A model generated the notes under the pieces. That model was not told where the DNA came from. It made no database searches and saw only the letters and a list, made by a program, of their open reading frames with translations. Below are positions 55,167 through 64,000 of a stretch of 64,000 nucleotides of DNA, in pieces. Source of the DNA: Nostoc sp. FACHB-973. GTDB taxonomy: Bacteria; Cyanobacteriota; Cyanobacteriia; Cyanobacteriales; Nostocaceae. The stretch lies in contig NZ_JACJSJ010000002.1 in assembly GCF_014698115.1 (NCBI RefSeq), positions 62,001 to 126,000 on the forward strand, given 5' to 3'. Made by a program: the position numbers and the translations under genes. Numbering within the stretch: the stretch's first letter is position 1; the number at the start of each line of letters is the position of its first letter.

Positions 55167-56540
55167 CTACTTGATTTCGTATGCTCCTCTATCGGGTGCT
55201 GAACCCCTTACACGAGGGTTGCCTAGAAAATCAGTTGTCAAACCACTCCACCTCAAACCACTATCGATTGCCGGACTCGTTGATTTCACTCTAAAATCAC
55301 TAGCTCCGGGATCAATAAACTGTGGATCTGCAATAATATCGTGAGGTCCTATAGCCTCGATTATGGAACCTTTGGGATAAATATTGTAATCATAGATGAC
55401 GTTGGTATTCTTATAGCTGCTGTTTACACGAAAACCAGGGGCACCATAGATAATGTTATTGAAAATTTTAACATCGTCCGAATAACCAGCATAAATTTCC
55501 CCCTTTTTTACTGCTTTAACTAGATTATTCAAATATGCCGTGTTGTTGACAATATCTACACGGTTACTAGCATGGCTATGAATACCTGAACCACCATTAC
55601 TGTAGCTGATATTGTTTGCAACTAAAACTCGTCCTTTATATCCACTTGAAACATCGACAATAATGCCATTACCGTCCGCGAGAGTCCCGGATTGAAACCA
55701 GGGAACATACATTCGATTTTTGTATGTCCTATTATTGGTCACAAAAGTCTTGTATCCCTGATTGTTGTCAAGATTCCAAATATTCATTACCGAAATGCCA
55801 CTACCACCATAGGGTGAGTACCAGGCATTATTATACACAGTATTATTACTTATTGTCACATAATCAGTCTGAATTGCTGCAATACCTACTGCTCCACAGT
55901 CGTGTACTTTGTTGTTCAGAATATTTACGTGATGAGAATTGCCTGTTCGTCCGTTAATATAGATGCAGTTTCCGTTTGTAAGCGGATCTGATCGATCCTT
56001 CTTACGTATTGCCTCTTCATGGTCTACGTTTTGATTGTTTCCTATGACCTCCAGCCCGTTGACTTCGATATATGAAGCTCCATTTGAAATTACAACACCA
56101 TTCCATGTATTGTGCCGAATTTTTGGGAAATGCCCAGGATATGCTTTAAATTTAATCCATGCATTTGCAGTTCCAGAACGTTTAATACTTAGTACAGCAC
56201 CAGCTTGAGGTGAATTTTTATATTCCCCGTTTAGAATCAGTACCGTATCCCCAGGGTTGGTAAGATCTGCCGCTCTTTGAAGTGTTCTAAAAGGGGATGA
56301 AACAGTAAGCCCGCTATTTTTGTCGTTGCCGCTACCACTAACATAATATGTTGTCGGGGCAGCCGTAATAGCACTGATTAGCTTGCGGTTGGGTAGTTTA
56401 TTTTCTTGAACAGTAGATGACTGAGGAACGTCTGTAACTAGAGATTCTGTTATTTTCTGTCCTTGAAGCACACCAGTTAGTGCCCAGGGAAGTACAACAG
56501 ATGCACTTAAACTGAGAAAACTCAAACCATGAATCATCAT
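55167..56540 (-). CDS. Secreted right-handed parallel beta-helix protein
   Basis: A 457-residue protein with an N-terminal signal segment (LSFLSLSASVVLPWALTGVL). From about 65 it reads TYYVSGSGNDKNSGLTVSSPFRTLQRAADLTNPGDTVLI, the DUF1565/pectate-lyase-like opening, and then many Asn-ladder turns such as VNILNNKVHDC, VTISNNTVYNN, VLVANNISYSNGGSGIHSH and VDIVNNTAYLNN. The C-terminus TDFLGNPRVRGSAPDRGAYEI is common in such proteins. It may be a polysaccharide lyase or epimerase acting on the product of the adjacent EPS locus; catalytic residues cannot be assigned. ATG at 56540 or one codon later. Confidence 0.88.
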   Translation of the reverse strand: MMIHGLSFLSLSASVVLPWALTGVLQGQKITESLVTDVPQSSTVQENKLPNRKLISAITAAPTTYYVSGSGNDKNSGLTVSSPFRTLQRAADLTNPGDTVLILNGEYKNSPQAGAVLSIKRSGTANAWIKFKAYPGHFPKIRHNTWNGVVISNGASYIEVNGLEVIGNNQNVDHEEAIRKKDRSDPLTNGNCIYINGRTGNSHHVNILNNKVHDCGAVGIAAIQTDYVTISNNTVYNNAWYSPYGGSGISVMNIWNLDNNQGYKTFVTNNRTYKNRMYVPWFQSGTLADGNGIIVDVSSGYKGRVLVANNISYSNGGSGIHSHASNRVDIVNNTAYLNNLVKAVKKGEIYAGYSDDVKIFNNIIYGAPGFRVNSSYKNTNVIYDYNIYPKGSIIEAIGPHDIIADPQFIDPGASDFRVKSTSPAIDSGLRWSGLTTDFLGNPRVRGSAPDRGAYEIK

Positions 56541-57164
56541 AGGAAAAAAAGGTTATGTTGCAAAAACTGAACTGTCAACGGTTACCAACTCTAGCCTTAG
56601 TAAGTAACTCAGTATTCGATACGGTCGTATAACTGCCGTTTGTAAGTTTATACACGATTTTTTCGGTTTACACCTGCGAATTTACGCGTAAATATCGTTT
56701 AAATGCTTTTTGAGATTGTGTTCCAAAAATTGGTAAAGCTGTAGTAAAAATACTGAAGAAAAATGATCAGTATTCAGAATTAGCCTTTTAATGGACACTA
56801 AGCATCCGTACAAATGGCGTCATTTCCAATTCGACATCATTCTACTGTGTATATGCGGGATCTGTAGTTAAGATAGTGTATCTCTGATCAATCAGTTAAT
56901 TTACTTTAATAATACTTATAATAATAAGAATCATCATCTCAGTCAAAACAAGGTAGAGAGGACTATTAATTGCCTCTGCTTCTAAAAGATTCTCATTATC
57001 ATATGAATTCCAAGTAACTACAATCAGCTTTCAAAAAGCTGATCAATGGAGATCGGGAATTCTCAGTAATAGCCTTAGGCTTTAGAATATTTGTCAATGA
57101 GTAATATTACTCAAGAGTATGAAAAAGTTTGTTTTATAATAAAGTTTCTTTTCAAGAAATCTAT
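56541..57164. other. AT-rich intergenic region
   Basis: No gene. It separates the beta-helix gene from the IS element. Short palindromic bits around 57020-57060 (CAGCTTTCAAAAAGCTGA) are the only notable structure. Confidence 0.4.
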
Positions 57165-58446
57165 CCCACATTCCGCAGGTGCGATCGTAAATGCTGTATT
57201 TTTAAAAATGACCTAAATGCTGCATTTTAGAAGCATGACAGCATCACCATTAGATATAAGAGTACAGGATATTGACCACTGCGGGATAGTCGCAGGCATA
57301 TGTGACGAAATGGAACTAGTAGAGCAAATCAATCGGCTACTAGGAAGCCATCCGCAAGAGATAATCAGTGCAGGTCAAGTGGTAAAAGCAATGATTCTCA
57401 ACGGATTAGGGTTTGTCAGTGCCCCATTATATCTGTTTGAAAAATTTTTTATTGGCAAAGCTACAGAACATCTACTGGGAGAAGGGATACATCCAGAACA
57501 CTTAAACGATGACCGTCTAGGTAGAGTGTTGGACAAACTTTACTCCAAAGGGTTAACAGAAGTATTTGTAACGGTGGCACTATCTGCGGCTCGTAAATTT
57601 GGTGTAAAAATGGACAGTTTACACCTGGATTCAAGTTCGTTTCATGTTGATGGTGATTACACGCTCCAAACTGGAAGTCAAGTCCGTAAACAAGCTGACC
57701 TCAAGCAACTAGAAAAACGTTTATCTAAGCAGTTGACTAAAGCCCAAACCGAACTTAAACAGTTATCTCAACAGCAGTTTGCTTGTGAAAAAGATGCCCA
57801 ACTTGCTGCTGAACGCATGAATTGTAAGTTGCCTTTACATCAGCTAGTTGATATCAAAGTAGTTGAGATTTTGCAGCACAAGGGACGTGGTAGACCGCGA
57901 AAGAATGCTGTTATGGAAAAGCACTATCAACTTTGTGCAACACTTGCACCCAAACAAACTGCTATAGATGTTGAAGTCCAAAGAGCCAGTAGGTTCCTCC
58001 TAGCAACCAATGTTCTCGATGCCTCTGAGTTAAGTGATGATGATGTGTTAATTGAGTATAAGGCACAGCAATCTACTGAACGCGGTTTTCGCTTTCTCAA
58101 AGACCCGCTATTCTTTACTTCAAGTGTTTTCCTCAACTCACCCAAACGGGTTGCCGCATTAGCCATGATTATGGGCTTGTGTTTGCTTGTTTATAGTTTG
58201 GGTCAAAGGGCATTGCGTCAAGCACTCGATAGAGCTAAAAAGACTATGGATAATCAGTTGGGTAAACCTACTGCTGCTCCAACTCTACGCTGGGTCTTTC
58301 AATGTTTTATGTCGATTCACTTACTTACTGTTGCCCAAAGCAAGCAAATTACTAATTTGACTCCCGAAAGACACTGGATTCTCAACTTTTTGGTGCCCCC
58401 TGTCGAAAATATTATCTGCTTTGCTAACTAACCTGCGGAATGTGGG
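57165..58446 (+). mobile_element. IS1634-like insertion sequence with deleted transposase
   Basis: The ends CCCACATTCCGCAGGT (57165-57180) and ACCTGCGGAATGTGGG (58431-58446) are perfect 16 bp inverted repeats around one gene. No clear target duplication is seen in the flanks. The encoded transposase lacks the middle of the catalytic domain, so the element is non-autonomous but could be moved by a full copy. Confidence 0.88.
57235..58431 (+). pseudogene. IS1634-family transposase with internal in-frame deletion
   Basis: The N-terminal part (MTASPLDIRVQDIDHCGIVAG, GQVVKAMILNGLGFVSAPLY, EHLNDDRLGRVLDKLY, MDSLHLDSSSFHVDGDYT) and the C-terminal part (DVVL-type ERGFRFLKDPLFFTSSVFL, RVAALAMIMGLCLLVYSLGQ) match the DUF4277/IS1634 family well. 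Between HVDGDYT and LQTGSQVRKQADLKQLEKRL the roughly 140-150 residues normally carrying the catalytic aspartates and LVADSAL-type block are missing. The reading frame stays open for 398 codons, so a shortened protein could be made but should be inactive. ATG at 57217 is also in frame. Confidence 0.85.
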
Positions 58447-58485
58447 TTTTATTAATCATTCTTTGATGGTAGATAGACACGCGCT

Positions 58486-58514
58486 GTAGGGGCACAGCAT
58501 TGCTGTGCCCCTAC
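58486..58514. repeat. REP-like hairpin, copy 1
   Basis: GTAGGGGCACAGCA with its complement TGCTGTGCCCCTAC, stem 13-14 bp. A near-identical hairpin with CGGC in place of CAGC lies at 62074-62102. Confidence 0.85.
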
Positions 58515-58608
58515 CACAGATGTGGTTTAAAAAACATATTTGGTCTTTGCTGTCAATGCGTAAGTCCTAGAATTATGATTGATAAATTTCAATTTTTTGA
58601 AATAGCCC

Positions 58609-60603
58609 TTACCACTGAGGATTTGCCATAATTAATGCCTCTGCTTTTAAACTATTTAATGGAACGGAGAAAAAATGGCCTTGGCCATATTCACAGTTCA
58701 ACTTTCTCAAAAGTGCTAGTTGCTCTTTAGTCTCTATTCCTTCGGCAAGCACATCCACACCCAGCTTGTGTGCCAATGTCACAAGTATCTCAATAATTTC
58801 TAAATTTCTACTATTAGTGCTGATTGAACTGATAAAAGAACGGTCTATTTTCAACAGACTAATGGGAAAGTTATAAAGACGACCTAATGAAGAGTAGCCT
58901 GTACCAAAGTCATCAATTGATAACTGAATACCCATCTCTCGAAGTTGTGAGAGTGCAGCAGTTACGCGATCGCCATTTTCTAAAATTACATTCTCAGTAA
59001 TATCCAGCACTAATATGTCAGCATTCAAACCAGTTGATTGCAAAATTTCCCTAATCTGCTCAATTAAATCCGGCTGGGAAAATTGCTTGAGGGAGATATT
59101 GACACTGATTTTCTGGAGCAAGTTGTCAGGATAGGACGCCCGCCAAGTTTGCATTTGGCTACAGGCTTCATGTAACACCCACTTGCCAATGGAGAAAATT
59201 AGTCCAGTTTCCTCTGCTAGGGGAATAAAATCTGCTGGATTCAGCAGACCACGCTCTGGATGTTCCCAGCGCAACAAAGCTTCAAAACCTAAAATGGAGC
59301 CACTAGTCAGGGAAACAATCGGCTGGTAATAAACCTGAAACTCAAGGCGCTCAATTGCTCGGCGCAAATCGGTCTCCAACTGCAATTTCGCCAGGGCATT
59401 GGCATACATATTTGAGTTGAATAGTTCATAACGCGCTCTACCCAGCATCTTAGCTCGGTACATTGCTGTATCAGCATCTCTCAACACGTCTTCTGGCTGT
59501 TGATAATTTACTGTTGAACTCAAGGCGATGCCAATACTTGCTGTTGTGAAAATTTCTTGTCCGTCAAGCTCAAAGGGTAACCTCAGCTCATGTTCAACCC
59601 GCTCAGCGACTTTGATGGCGTCTGATACATCTTGAATTCCCTCCAGCAGGATTGTAAATTCGTCTCCCCCAAGCCGTGCTGCTGTATCTATGGAGCGTAC
59701 ACATACTTCTAGCCTACTTGCAATGGCAAGTAGAAATTGGTCTCCTTTGAGGTGTCCAAAACTGTCATTGATCGCCTTAAATCGATCTAGGTCGATAAAC
59801 AGTACGGCAAATACATAATTTGAATGCCTTTTGGAATAATTAATCGCATGTCTTAAGCGGTTAATAAATGCAGCACGGTTTGGCAGACCGGTGAGTGCAT
59901 CGTGAAATGCAAGGTGCAACAGTTGTGACTCGGCTCGTTTGCGCTCTGTAATTTCAGTCAGCAATTTCTGATTTGCTTTTACCAATTCTGCTGTCCGTTC
60001 TGCTACCCGTATTTCTAACTCATCATAAGCTCGGTGCAACATTTCTTGAGTTTGTTTGCGCTCAGTGATGTTGCACAGCAGCCAACGCCAGCCAACTTGC
60101 TTCCCTTTTTCGTCGTACACCGCAGATACTCTAATACTGGCAGGGAATGGCTTTCCTCGCCGTGGCTCTAGATTAATTTCCCAGTTGAGTGACTGCTGCA
60201 AATTGTTCATTTGAGAGCGAAAGAACTGGCGGTCTTCTTGAGCAATAAAGAGAATTAATGGTTTACCTACCAGATAATTTTGGGGGACATAAAGTAAGGT
60301 TGCTGCTGCATTGTTAGCTTCTTGGATTGTCCCTGCGGTGTTAGTTACCAAGTAAGCGTCTGGAGCAAATTCAAACAAATCTTGATAACGCTGGCGCTCT
60401 TTGTCTAGTGCCGCTCGTGTTAGCTCTAACTCCTGGAAAACTGTCAATAGATCTTCCACTGTGGTGTGAAGTTCCTCAAAAGCTTCTATTATTATTTCTT
60501 GCTCTAAGTTGGGCTTAGTTGCACTGCGTTGCAGTAGTTCCTGTACTTGTGAGCGCAATTTTTCTATGTGTTGGCCAAACCCGTCTACGTTCATGCGGCT
60601 CAA
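58609..60603 (-). CDS. PAS-GGDEF-EAL cyclic di-GMP regulatory protein
   Basis: A 664-residue cytoplasmic signalling protein. After an N-terminal coiled coil (about 10-75), a PAS domain covers about 75-195 (LFEFAPDAYLVTNTAGTIQEANNAAATLL, WRWLLCNITERK), then a coiled-coil linker. The GGDEF domain (about 230-390) has HDALTGLPNRAAF and an intact ARLGGDEFTIL. The EAL domain (about 405-655) has EALLRWEHP, NISLKQFS, DITENVI, DDFGTGYSSL, KIDRSFI and AEGIET, all intact, so both synthesis and hydrolysis of c-di-GMP are possible. No RxxD inhibition site is evident before GGDEF. Such proteins often control motility or polysaccharide production, but a link to the nearby EPS genes is only positional. ATG at 60603 or three codons later. 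Confidence 0.95.
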   Translation of the reverse strand: MSRMNVDGFGQHIEKLRSQVQELLQRSATKPNLEQEIIIEAFEELHTTVEDLLTVFQELELTRAALDKERQRYQDLFEFAPDAYLVTNTAGTIQEANNAAATLLYVPQNYLVGKPLILFIAQEDRQFFRSQMNNLQQSLNWEINLEPRRGKPFPASIRVSAVYDEKGKQVGWRWLLCNITERKQTQEMLHRAYDELEIRVAERTAELVKANQKLLTEITERKRAESQLLHLAFHDALTGLPNRAAFINRLRHAINYSKRHSNYVFAVLFIDLDRFKAINDSFGHLKGDQFLLAIASRLEVCVRSIDTAARLGGDEFTILLEGIQDVSDAIKVAERVEHELRLPFELDGQEIFTTASIGIALSSTVNYQQPEDVLRDADTAMYRAKMLGRARYELFNSNMYANALAKLQLETDLRRAIERLEFQVYYQPIVSLTSGSILGFEALLRWEHPERGLLNPADFIPLAEETGLIFSIGKWVLHEACSQMQTWRASYPDNLLQKISVNISLKQFSQPDLIEQIREILQSTGLNADILVLDITENVILENGDRVTAALSQLREMGIQLSIDDFGTGYSSLGRLYNFPISLLKIDRSFISSISTNSRNLEIIEILVTLAHKLGVDVLAEGIETKEQLALLRKLNCEYGQGHFFSVPLNSLKAEALIMANPQW

Positions 60604-60893
60604 TTCGGAAAATTATGAAGGGTAGCTGTAAAGGATAAGCAGATTCTATGCCTTCCTTAAGCTTGAGACCCTGTTGAGCAGGGAAGCAGCGGATAGTTGC
60701 AAGAGCAGACAGATTCTAAATAAATAGAACAGAACTTGCCTTGTTTATAGTTGAATATTAGTCAGCAATACTATAATTCGCTTTACTTATTTTTTTAAAT
60801 ACCTCTTAAGATACATTTACTAAATCAAAAACTTTTGTCAAATGCTGACCAGAGCCTTGGCTGCCTATTAGTATGGAAAGCTTTCTACTATTG
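60604..60893. other. Intergenic region
   Basis: AT-rich, no gene or repeat recognised. It should hold the promoter of the GGDEF-EAL gene. Confidence 0.4.
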
Positions 60894-61862
60894 TTACAGT
60901 CGAGGAATGATCTTGGCATTTTCTGGTAGTTTGGCCTGTGTTTGTCCAACGGCACGCGCCCTGGCTGTAAACAGACCAATGGGAGTATTTAATAAATCTA
61001 CCAGAGTAGCTTGACCCGCGATCGCCTTCCTAATATCTTTTGGTAGTTCTTTCAATAACCAACGCCCTAAACGATACCCGCATTCACCAAGTGTAATATC
61101 TCGCATTAAATCTACACCATGCAGTTCGTGTAAATAGCGATTGGAACGCCCATAACGCCGCCACTGATTTTGCAGTTCCAAAAGTGTCGTGCGGTGGCGG
61201 TGCTGGACGATGGCATTGGGGGCAAATTCCAAACGCCCAATGTTTTCGGCCAAAATCCGCCAGCAAATGTCTGCATCGCCACCAGTGGTAAGATGGGGAC
61301 GAAATAAACCCGCTTTTTCTAAGGCGATACGGCGAATTGCCAAGTTAGCGGTTTGTCCATAGGGACGAAAGGAATGGCCAAGGGTGTGTTTTTGCGACAG
61401 AGTTTCTTCACGGTCTGCGTGTTGTTCTAACAAAGTTTTGCCTGGTAGTGCCAAAATTTCCCCGGCAACAATTACCACTTCCAAGTTGACAAAAGGCTGA
61501 ATTAATGCATTTAGCCATTGGGGTTGGGGACGACAATCTGCATCAGTAAAAACTATAATTTCGCTTACAGCCGCACGAATTCCAGTGTTACGAGCAGCGT
61601 AGGAGCTTTGAATTTGATTTTCGCTCAAGGGGCGAATTGTAATTGGGCAATTTTCGGCAGATGTTTTGAGTAAGGTAAGAGTGCGATCGCTACTGTTATT
61701 GTCCACCAATAAGTACTCTACCCGATCTGTTGGGTAAGTTTGAGATAACAGACAATTGAGCAAATCTGGTAAATCTGCCTCGCCGTTATAAATAGGAACA
61801 ACCACCGATACCATTGGCAAAAAGCTGGTGGCGGTGGTTGCATCAACTGGCTGATAATTCAT
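60894..61862 (-). CDS. GT2-family glycosyltransferase
   Basis: A 322-residue GT-A-fold enzyme. VSVVVPIYNGEADLPDLLNCLLSQ opens the domain, YLLVDNNSSDRT and VFTDADCRPQPQWL hold the nucleotide and metal (DAD) contacts, TTGGDADICWRILA is the acceptor-side motif. The C-terminal 100 residues lie on amphipathic helices and could touch the membrane. The substrate is not known. Separate from the EPS locus, but possibly another step in cell-surface glycan synthesis. ATG at 61862. Confidence 0.92.
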   Translation of the reverse strand: MNYQPVDATTATSFLPMVSVVVPIYNGEADLPDLLNCLLSQTYPTDRVEYLLVDNNSSDRTLTLLKTSAENCPITIRPLSENQIQSSYAARNTGIRAAVSEIIVFTDADCRPQPQWLNALIQPFVNLEVVIVAGEILALPGKTLLEQHADREETLSQKHTLGHSFRPYGQTANLAIRRIALEKAGLFRPHLTTGGDADICWRILAENIGRLEFAPNAIVQHRHRTTLLELQNQWRRYGRSNRYLHELHGVDLMRDITLGECGYRLGRWLLKELPKDIRKAIAGQATLVDLLNTPIGLFTARARAVGQTQAKLPENAKIIPRL

Positions 61863-61916
61863 AAATTTGAGATTTTGGTGATGGAACTACTAAATAGTAT
61901 TCCCAATCCAAATCGG

Positions 61917-61993
<77 letters not shown>

Positions 61994-62073
61994 CAAGCAA
62001 AGCTAGAGAAGCTTTGCCAAGGCGTCATATAGCGGTTCCCATTCAGATGGGGTACAGTATGATATCGCCAGGT

Positions 62074-62102
62074 GTAGGGGCACGGCATTGCCGTGCCCCT
62101 AC
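62074..62102. repeat. REP-like hairpin, copy 2
   Basis: GTAGGGGCACGGCA with its complement; see the copy at 58486-58514. Confidence 0.85.
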
Positions 62103-62222
62103 AGGTGTACCTTTTCAGGTCAGGAAACGCTATAATTAAACGCTTTTATTCTTTCATTAATAAGACTCTCAAATATTGCTGAATTCTGAATTCTGAATTC
62201 TGACTTCTGAGTTCTGTTCATC

Positions 62223-63566
62223 CTAAAATTTCAAATCGCCAGCGCGGACGCTCATGGGTTGATTAGTTTGATTGATTGGCGGTTGGGCGAAGTTGTTACC
62301 TGATAGAATAGCGATCGCTCTGGCATATTGGGGATCGCTCTTAGTTCCGATTAAATCTGGATTAGAAGCCAACTGACGCTCTTGTGCCTCTGTCAAGTCT
62401 AGCTTGATATCTGGCGTAATCCCTTTATGGTTGATATCGGTTCCCGCAGGGGTGTAGTAGTGAGCAATGGTGACTGCTAGACCCGAACCATCCGCTAGTT
62501 CATGGACTGATTGTACTAAGGCTTTGCCAAAGGTTTGACCGCCAACAACTACCGCTCGCTTATTATCCTTGAGTGCGCCTGTGAGGATTTCGCTAGCACT
62601 AGCTGAATTACCATCTACCAATACTGCCAAGGGACGATTTGTTAAGGCAGTGCGATTGGCTTTAGTTTCTTCAGTGCTTCCTACACGGTCTACAGTCTTA
62701 ACAATACCGCCGTCATTATACCACATCCGAGCAATTTCAATGCTGGCTTGTAACAAACCGCCGGGATTTCCCCGCAAATCCAACACATAAGAATCAACCT
62801 TCTTACTGTTCAAATCGCGGATGGCTCGTTGCATTTGCTCTGCGGCGTGGGCGCTAAATTCCCGCAAACGGATGTAGCCAACGCGGCGATTTCCTTCTTG
62901 CCTGAGGGTGTAACGTACTGTTGGTACTTCAATATTTGCTCTCGTTAGCTTCAGTTCAAAGGCATTTTGCCCCGCACGTCTGAGCCGTAGGCTGATGGGA
63001 GTACCGGCTTTGCCGCGAATTAGTTTGGAGGCGTCATCCACTTTCATTTTGAGAGTGGGTTTGCCGTCAATGGCCACAATTTCATCGCCTGCTTTGATTC
63101 CAGCTTTCAGCGCCGGAGAATTCTCGATGGCTTCGACAACAGTCAGGCGCTGAGTTTTTTCGTTGACTTCCATGCGGACGCCAATCCCAGAGACTTCTCC
63201 AGAGGTTTGGCTAGTCAGGGCTTCAAACTGTTTGGGGTCCATGAACCGAGTGTAAGGATCTCCCAAGGTTTGTAAAGCTTCGCGGATAGCAGCATAAGCT
63301 TCTTCACGAGTGGAATAGTCTTTGCTCAACAAGCTTTGCCTAGTTGCTTGCCAGTTTTGTTGATTAAATTTGCCATCAACATATTCGTGATTCACCAGTT
63401 GCCAAACTTGGTCAACTATCGCTTTTGGGCTGTCTTGTAGACTTAGGGCTGCACGTACACCGCGAGTCCAAGCAGAACCGAACACAGACATGGTAGCAGT
63501 CGTAGCGATCGCTCCACCAATCAAGGCTACTTGGAGCGGCGAGTAACTTTTCGCAGATTGGTTCAT
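62223..63566 (-). CDS. Carboxyl-terminal processing protease (S41 family, CtpB/CtpC type)
   Basis: A 447-residue exported serine protease. The N-terminal hydrophobic segment (ALIGGAIATTATMSVFGSAW) acts as signal or anchor. The PDZ domain covers about 118-205 (SGIGVRMEVNE, SPALKAGIKAGDEIVAIDG). The peptidase has VLDLRGNPGGLL, the catalytic Ser323 in DGNSASASEI and Lys348 in GQTFGKALVQ, which form the Ser-Lys dyad. Length fits CtpB/CtpC; the D1-processing CtpA is a paralogue. It probably matures or degrades periplasmic or lumenal proteins. ATG at 63566. Confidence 0.95.
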   Translation of the reverse strand: MNQSAKSYSPLQVALIGGAIATTATMSVFGSAWTRGVRAALSLQDSPKAIVDQVWQLVNHEYVDGKFNQQNWQATRQSLLSKDYSTREEAYAAIREALQTLGDPYTRFMDPKQFEALTSQTSGEVSGIGVRMEVNEKTQRLTVVEAIENSPALKAGIKAGDEIVAIDGKPTLKMKVDDASKLIRGKAGTPISLRLRRAGQNAFELKLTRANIEVPTVRYTLRQEGNRRVGYIRLREFSAHAAEQMQRAIRDLNSKKVDSYVLDLRGNPGGLLQASIEIARMWYNDGGIVKTVDRVGSTEETKANRTALTNRPLAVLVDGNSASASEILTGALKDNKRAVVVGGQTFGKALVQSVHELADGSGLAVTIAHYYTPAGTDINHKGITPDIKLDLTEAQERQLASNPDLIGTKSDPQYARAIAILSGNNFAQPPINQTNQPMSVRAGDLKF

Positions 63567-63877
63567 GTATATTAGCTGGAATAATTGTGTTGTTGACAGT
63601 TTAGCAATCAGGCTTTCTAAAAATTTTTAAGTTTTTATACCCCAAACTCAGCTATGCTTTCTCGATCCTTTGGCATTGTGATAATGCCGAAAATACTGCA
63701 TTAGTTATTAATAACCATTTCTGAGTTTGTTTGCCTTCTCCGGAAGGCTATACTGACGATGTGACACTTCGATCGCCGTCATCTTTGTACCTTAGATTAC
63801 TTTTATAAGATAGCACTTCGATCGCTTAATTGCAGTGATCTTGGACAGTCATCAAATCGGCTTTTTTGATATCAGTC
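63567..63877. other. Intergenic region between divergent genes
   Basis: No gene. It contains CACTTCGATCGC-type repeated pieces (63765-63777 and 63815-63827) and should hold both divergent promoters. Confidence 0.4.
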
Positions 63878-64000
63878 ATGAAACATAAATTTATTATCAA
63901 ATCATTAATTTCCATTAAAAAAAGTTTGGTTAATCGGTGGCAATTGTTACAAAAACTAACTCTGGGATTGTGCTTTGTTTTGGGTGCTTGGTTGATTTTT
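63878..64000 (+). CDS. Start of an unidentified protein with N-terminal membrane helix (cut by window end)
   Basis: The first 41 codons of an open frame starting with ATG at 63878. It encodes a basic, Lys-rich leader (MKHKFIIKSLISIKKSL) followed by LTLGLCFVLGAWLIF, the start of a membrane helix or signal peptide. The rest lies outside the window, so the family cannot be named. Confidence 0.55.
   Translation, partial: MKHKFIIKSLISIKKSLVNRWQLLQKLTLGLCFVLGAWLIF

Overview
The window is chromosomal DNA of a filamentous, heterocyst-type cyanobacterium (Nostocales, Nostoc/Anabaena-like). This is inferred from the many copies of the HIP1 octamer GCGATCGC, the abundant short tandem repeats of 7-9 bp between genes (for example CCCCAGT, AGGAGTC, TCCAAAA, GGGAGATGA), the moderate GC content, and the gene content (cyanobacterial RRM protein with rpsU, CtpB-type protease, Uma2-family proteins, kinase-FGE fusions).

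Region 1 (1-31.4 kb) is mostly housekeeping. It holds mobA (cut by the window start), a DUF255 thioredoxin-like protein, clpP, an RNase II-family protein with a degenerate metal site, ubiX, a LapA-like membrane protein, aroK, an ABC-type periplasmic binding protein, argB, azoR, pdxH, an AI-2E family exporter, rubredoxin, an HI0933-type flavoprotein, and rpsU with an RRM protein. Set into it is an accessory patch at 11.6-17.7 kb. This starts with a double Ser/Thr kinase fused to a formylglycine-generating-enzyme/C-type-lectin domain whose last 40 residues look like a variable region of a diversity-generating retroelement. Two toxin-antitoxin modules follow (hicAB and prlF-yhaV), separated and flanked by arrays of one HIP1-bordered repeat family, and then a Uma2 nuclease and gene remnants. 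Two unrelated solitary tnpB genes (IS200/IS605 type, no tnpA) lie at 21-22 kb and 27.7-28.9 kb.

Region 2 (31.7-37.6 kb) has cysQ, a PfkB sugar kinase, rsmI and two polytopic membrane glycosyltransferases. Region 3 (38-44.6 kb) is one large NRPS gene (A-T-C-A-T-TE, predicted dipeptide-type product) followed by a DUF6875-like gene broken by a 112 bp MITE.

Region 4 (46-56.5 kb) is an exopolysaccharide locus: methyltransferase, Wzx flippase, two GT4 glycosyltransferases, a Wzy/WaaL-type polymerase, a Wzc-type tyrosine autokinase, and on the opposite strand a secreted parallel beta-helix protein. The genes plausibly build, flip, polymerise, export and trim one polysaccharide. Region 5 (57-64 kb) has an IS1634-like element whose transposase lost its catalytic core in frame, a PAS-GGDEF-EAL protein, a GT2 glycosyltransferase, a carboxyl-terminal processing protease and the start of a further gene.

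The most interesting candidates are the putative DGR target region at 14.14-14.27 kb, the inverted composite repeats around argB, the repeat arrays around the toxin-antitoxin genes, the MITE inserted in a hairpin loop, and the small orphan NRPS. All family names rest on reading motifs by eye; no database search was possible.
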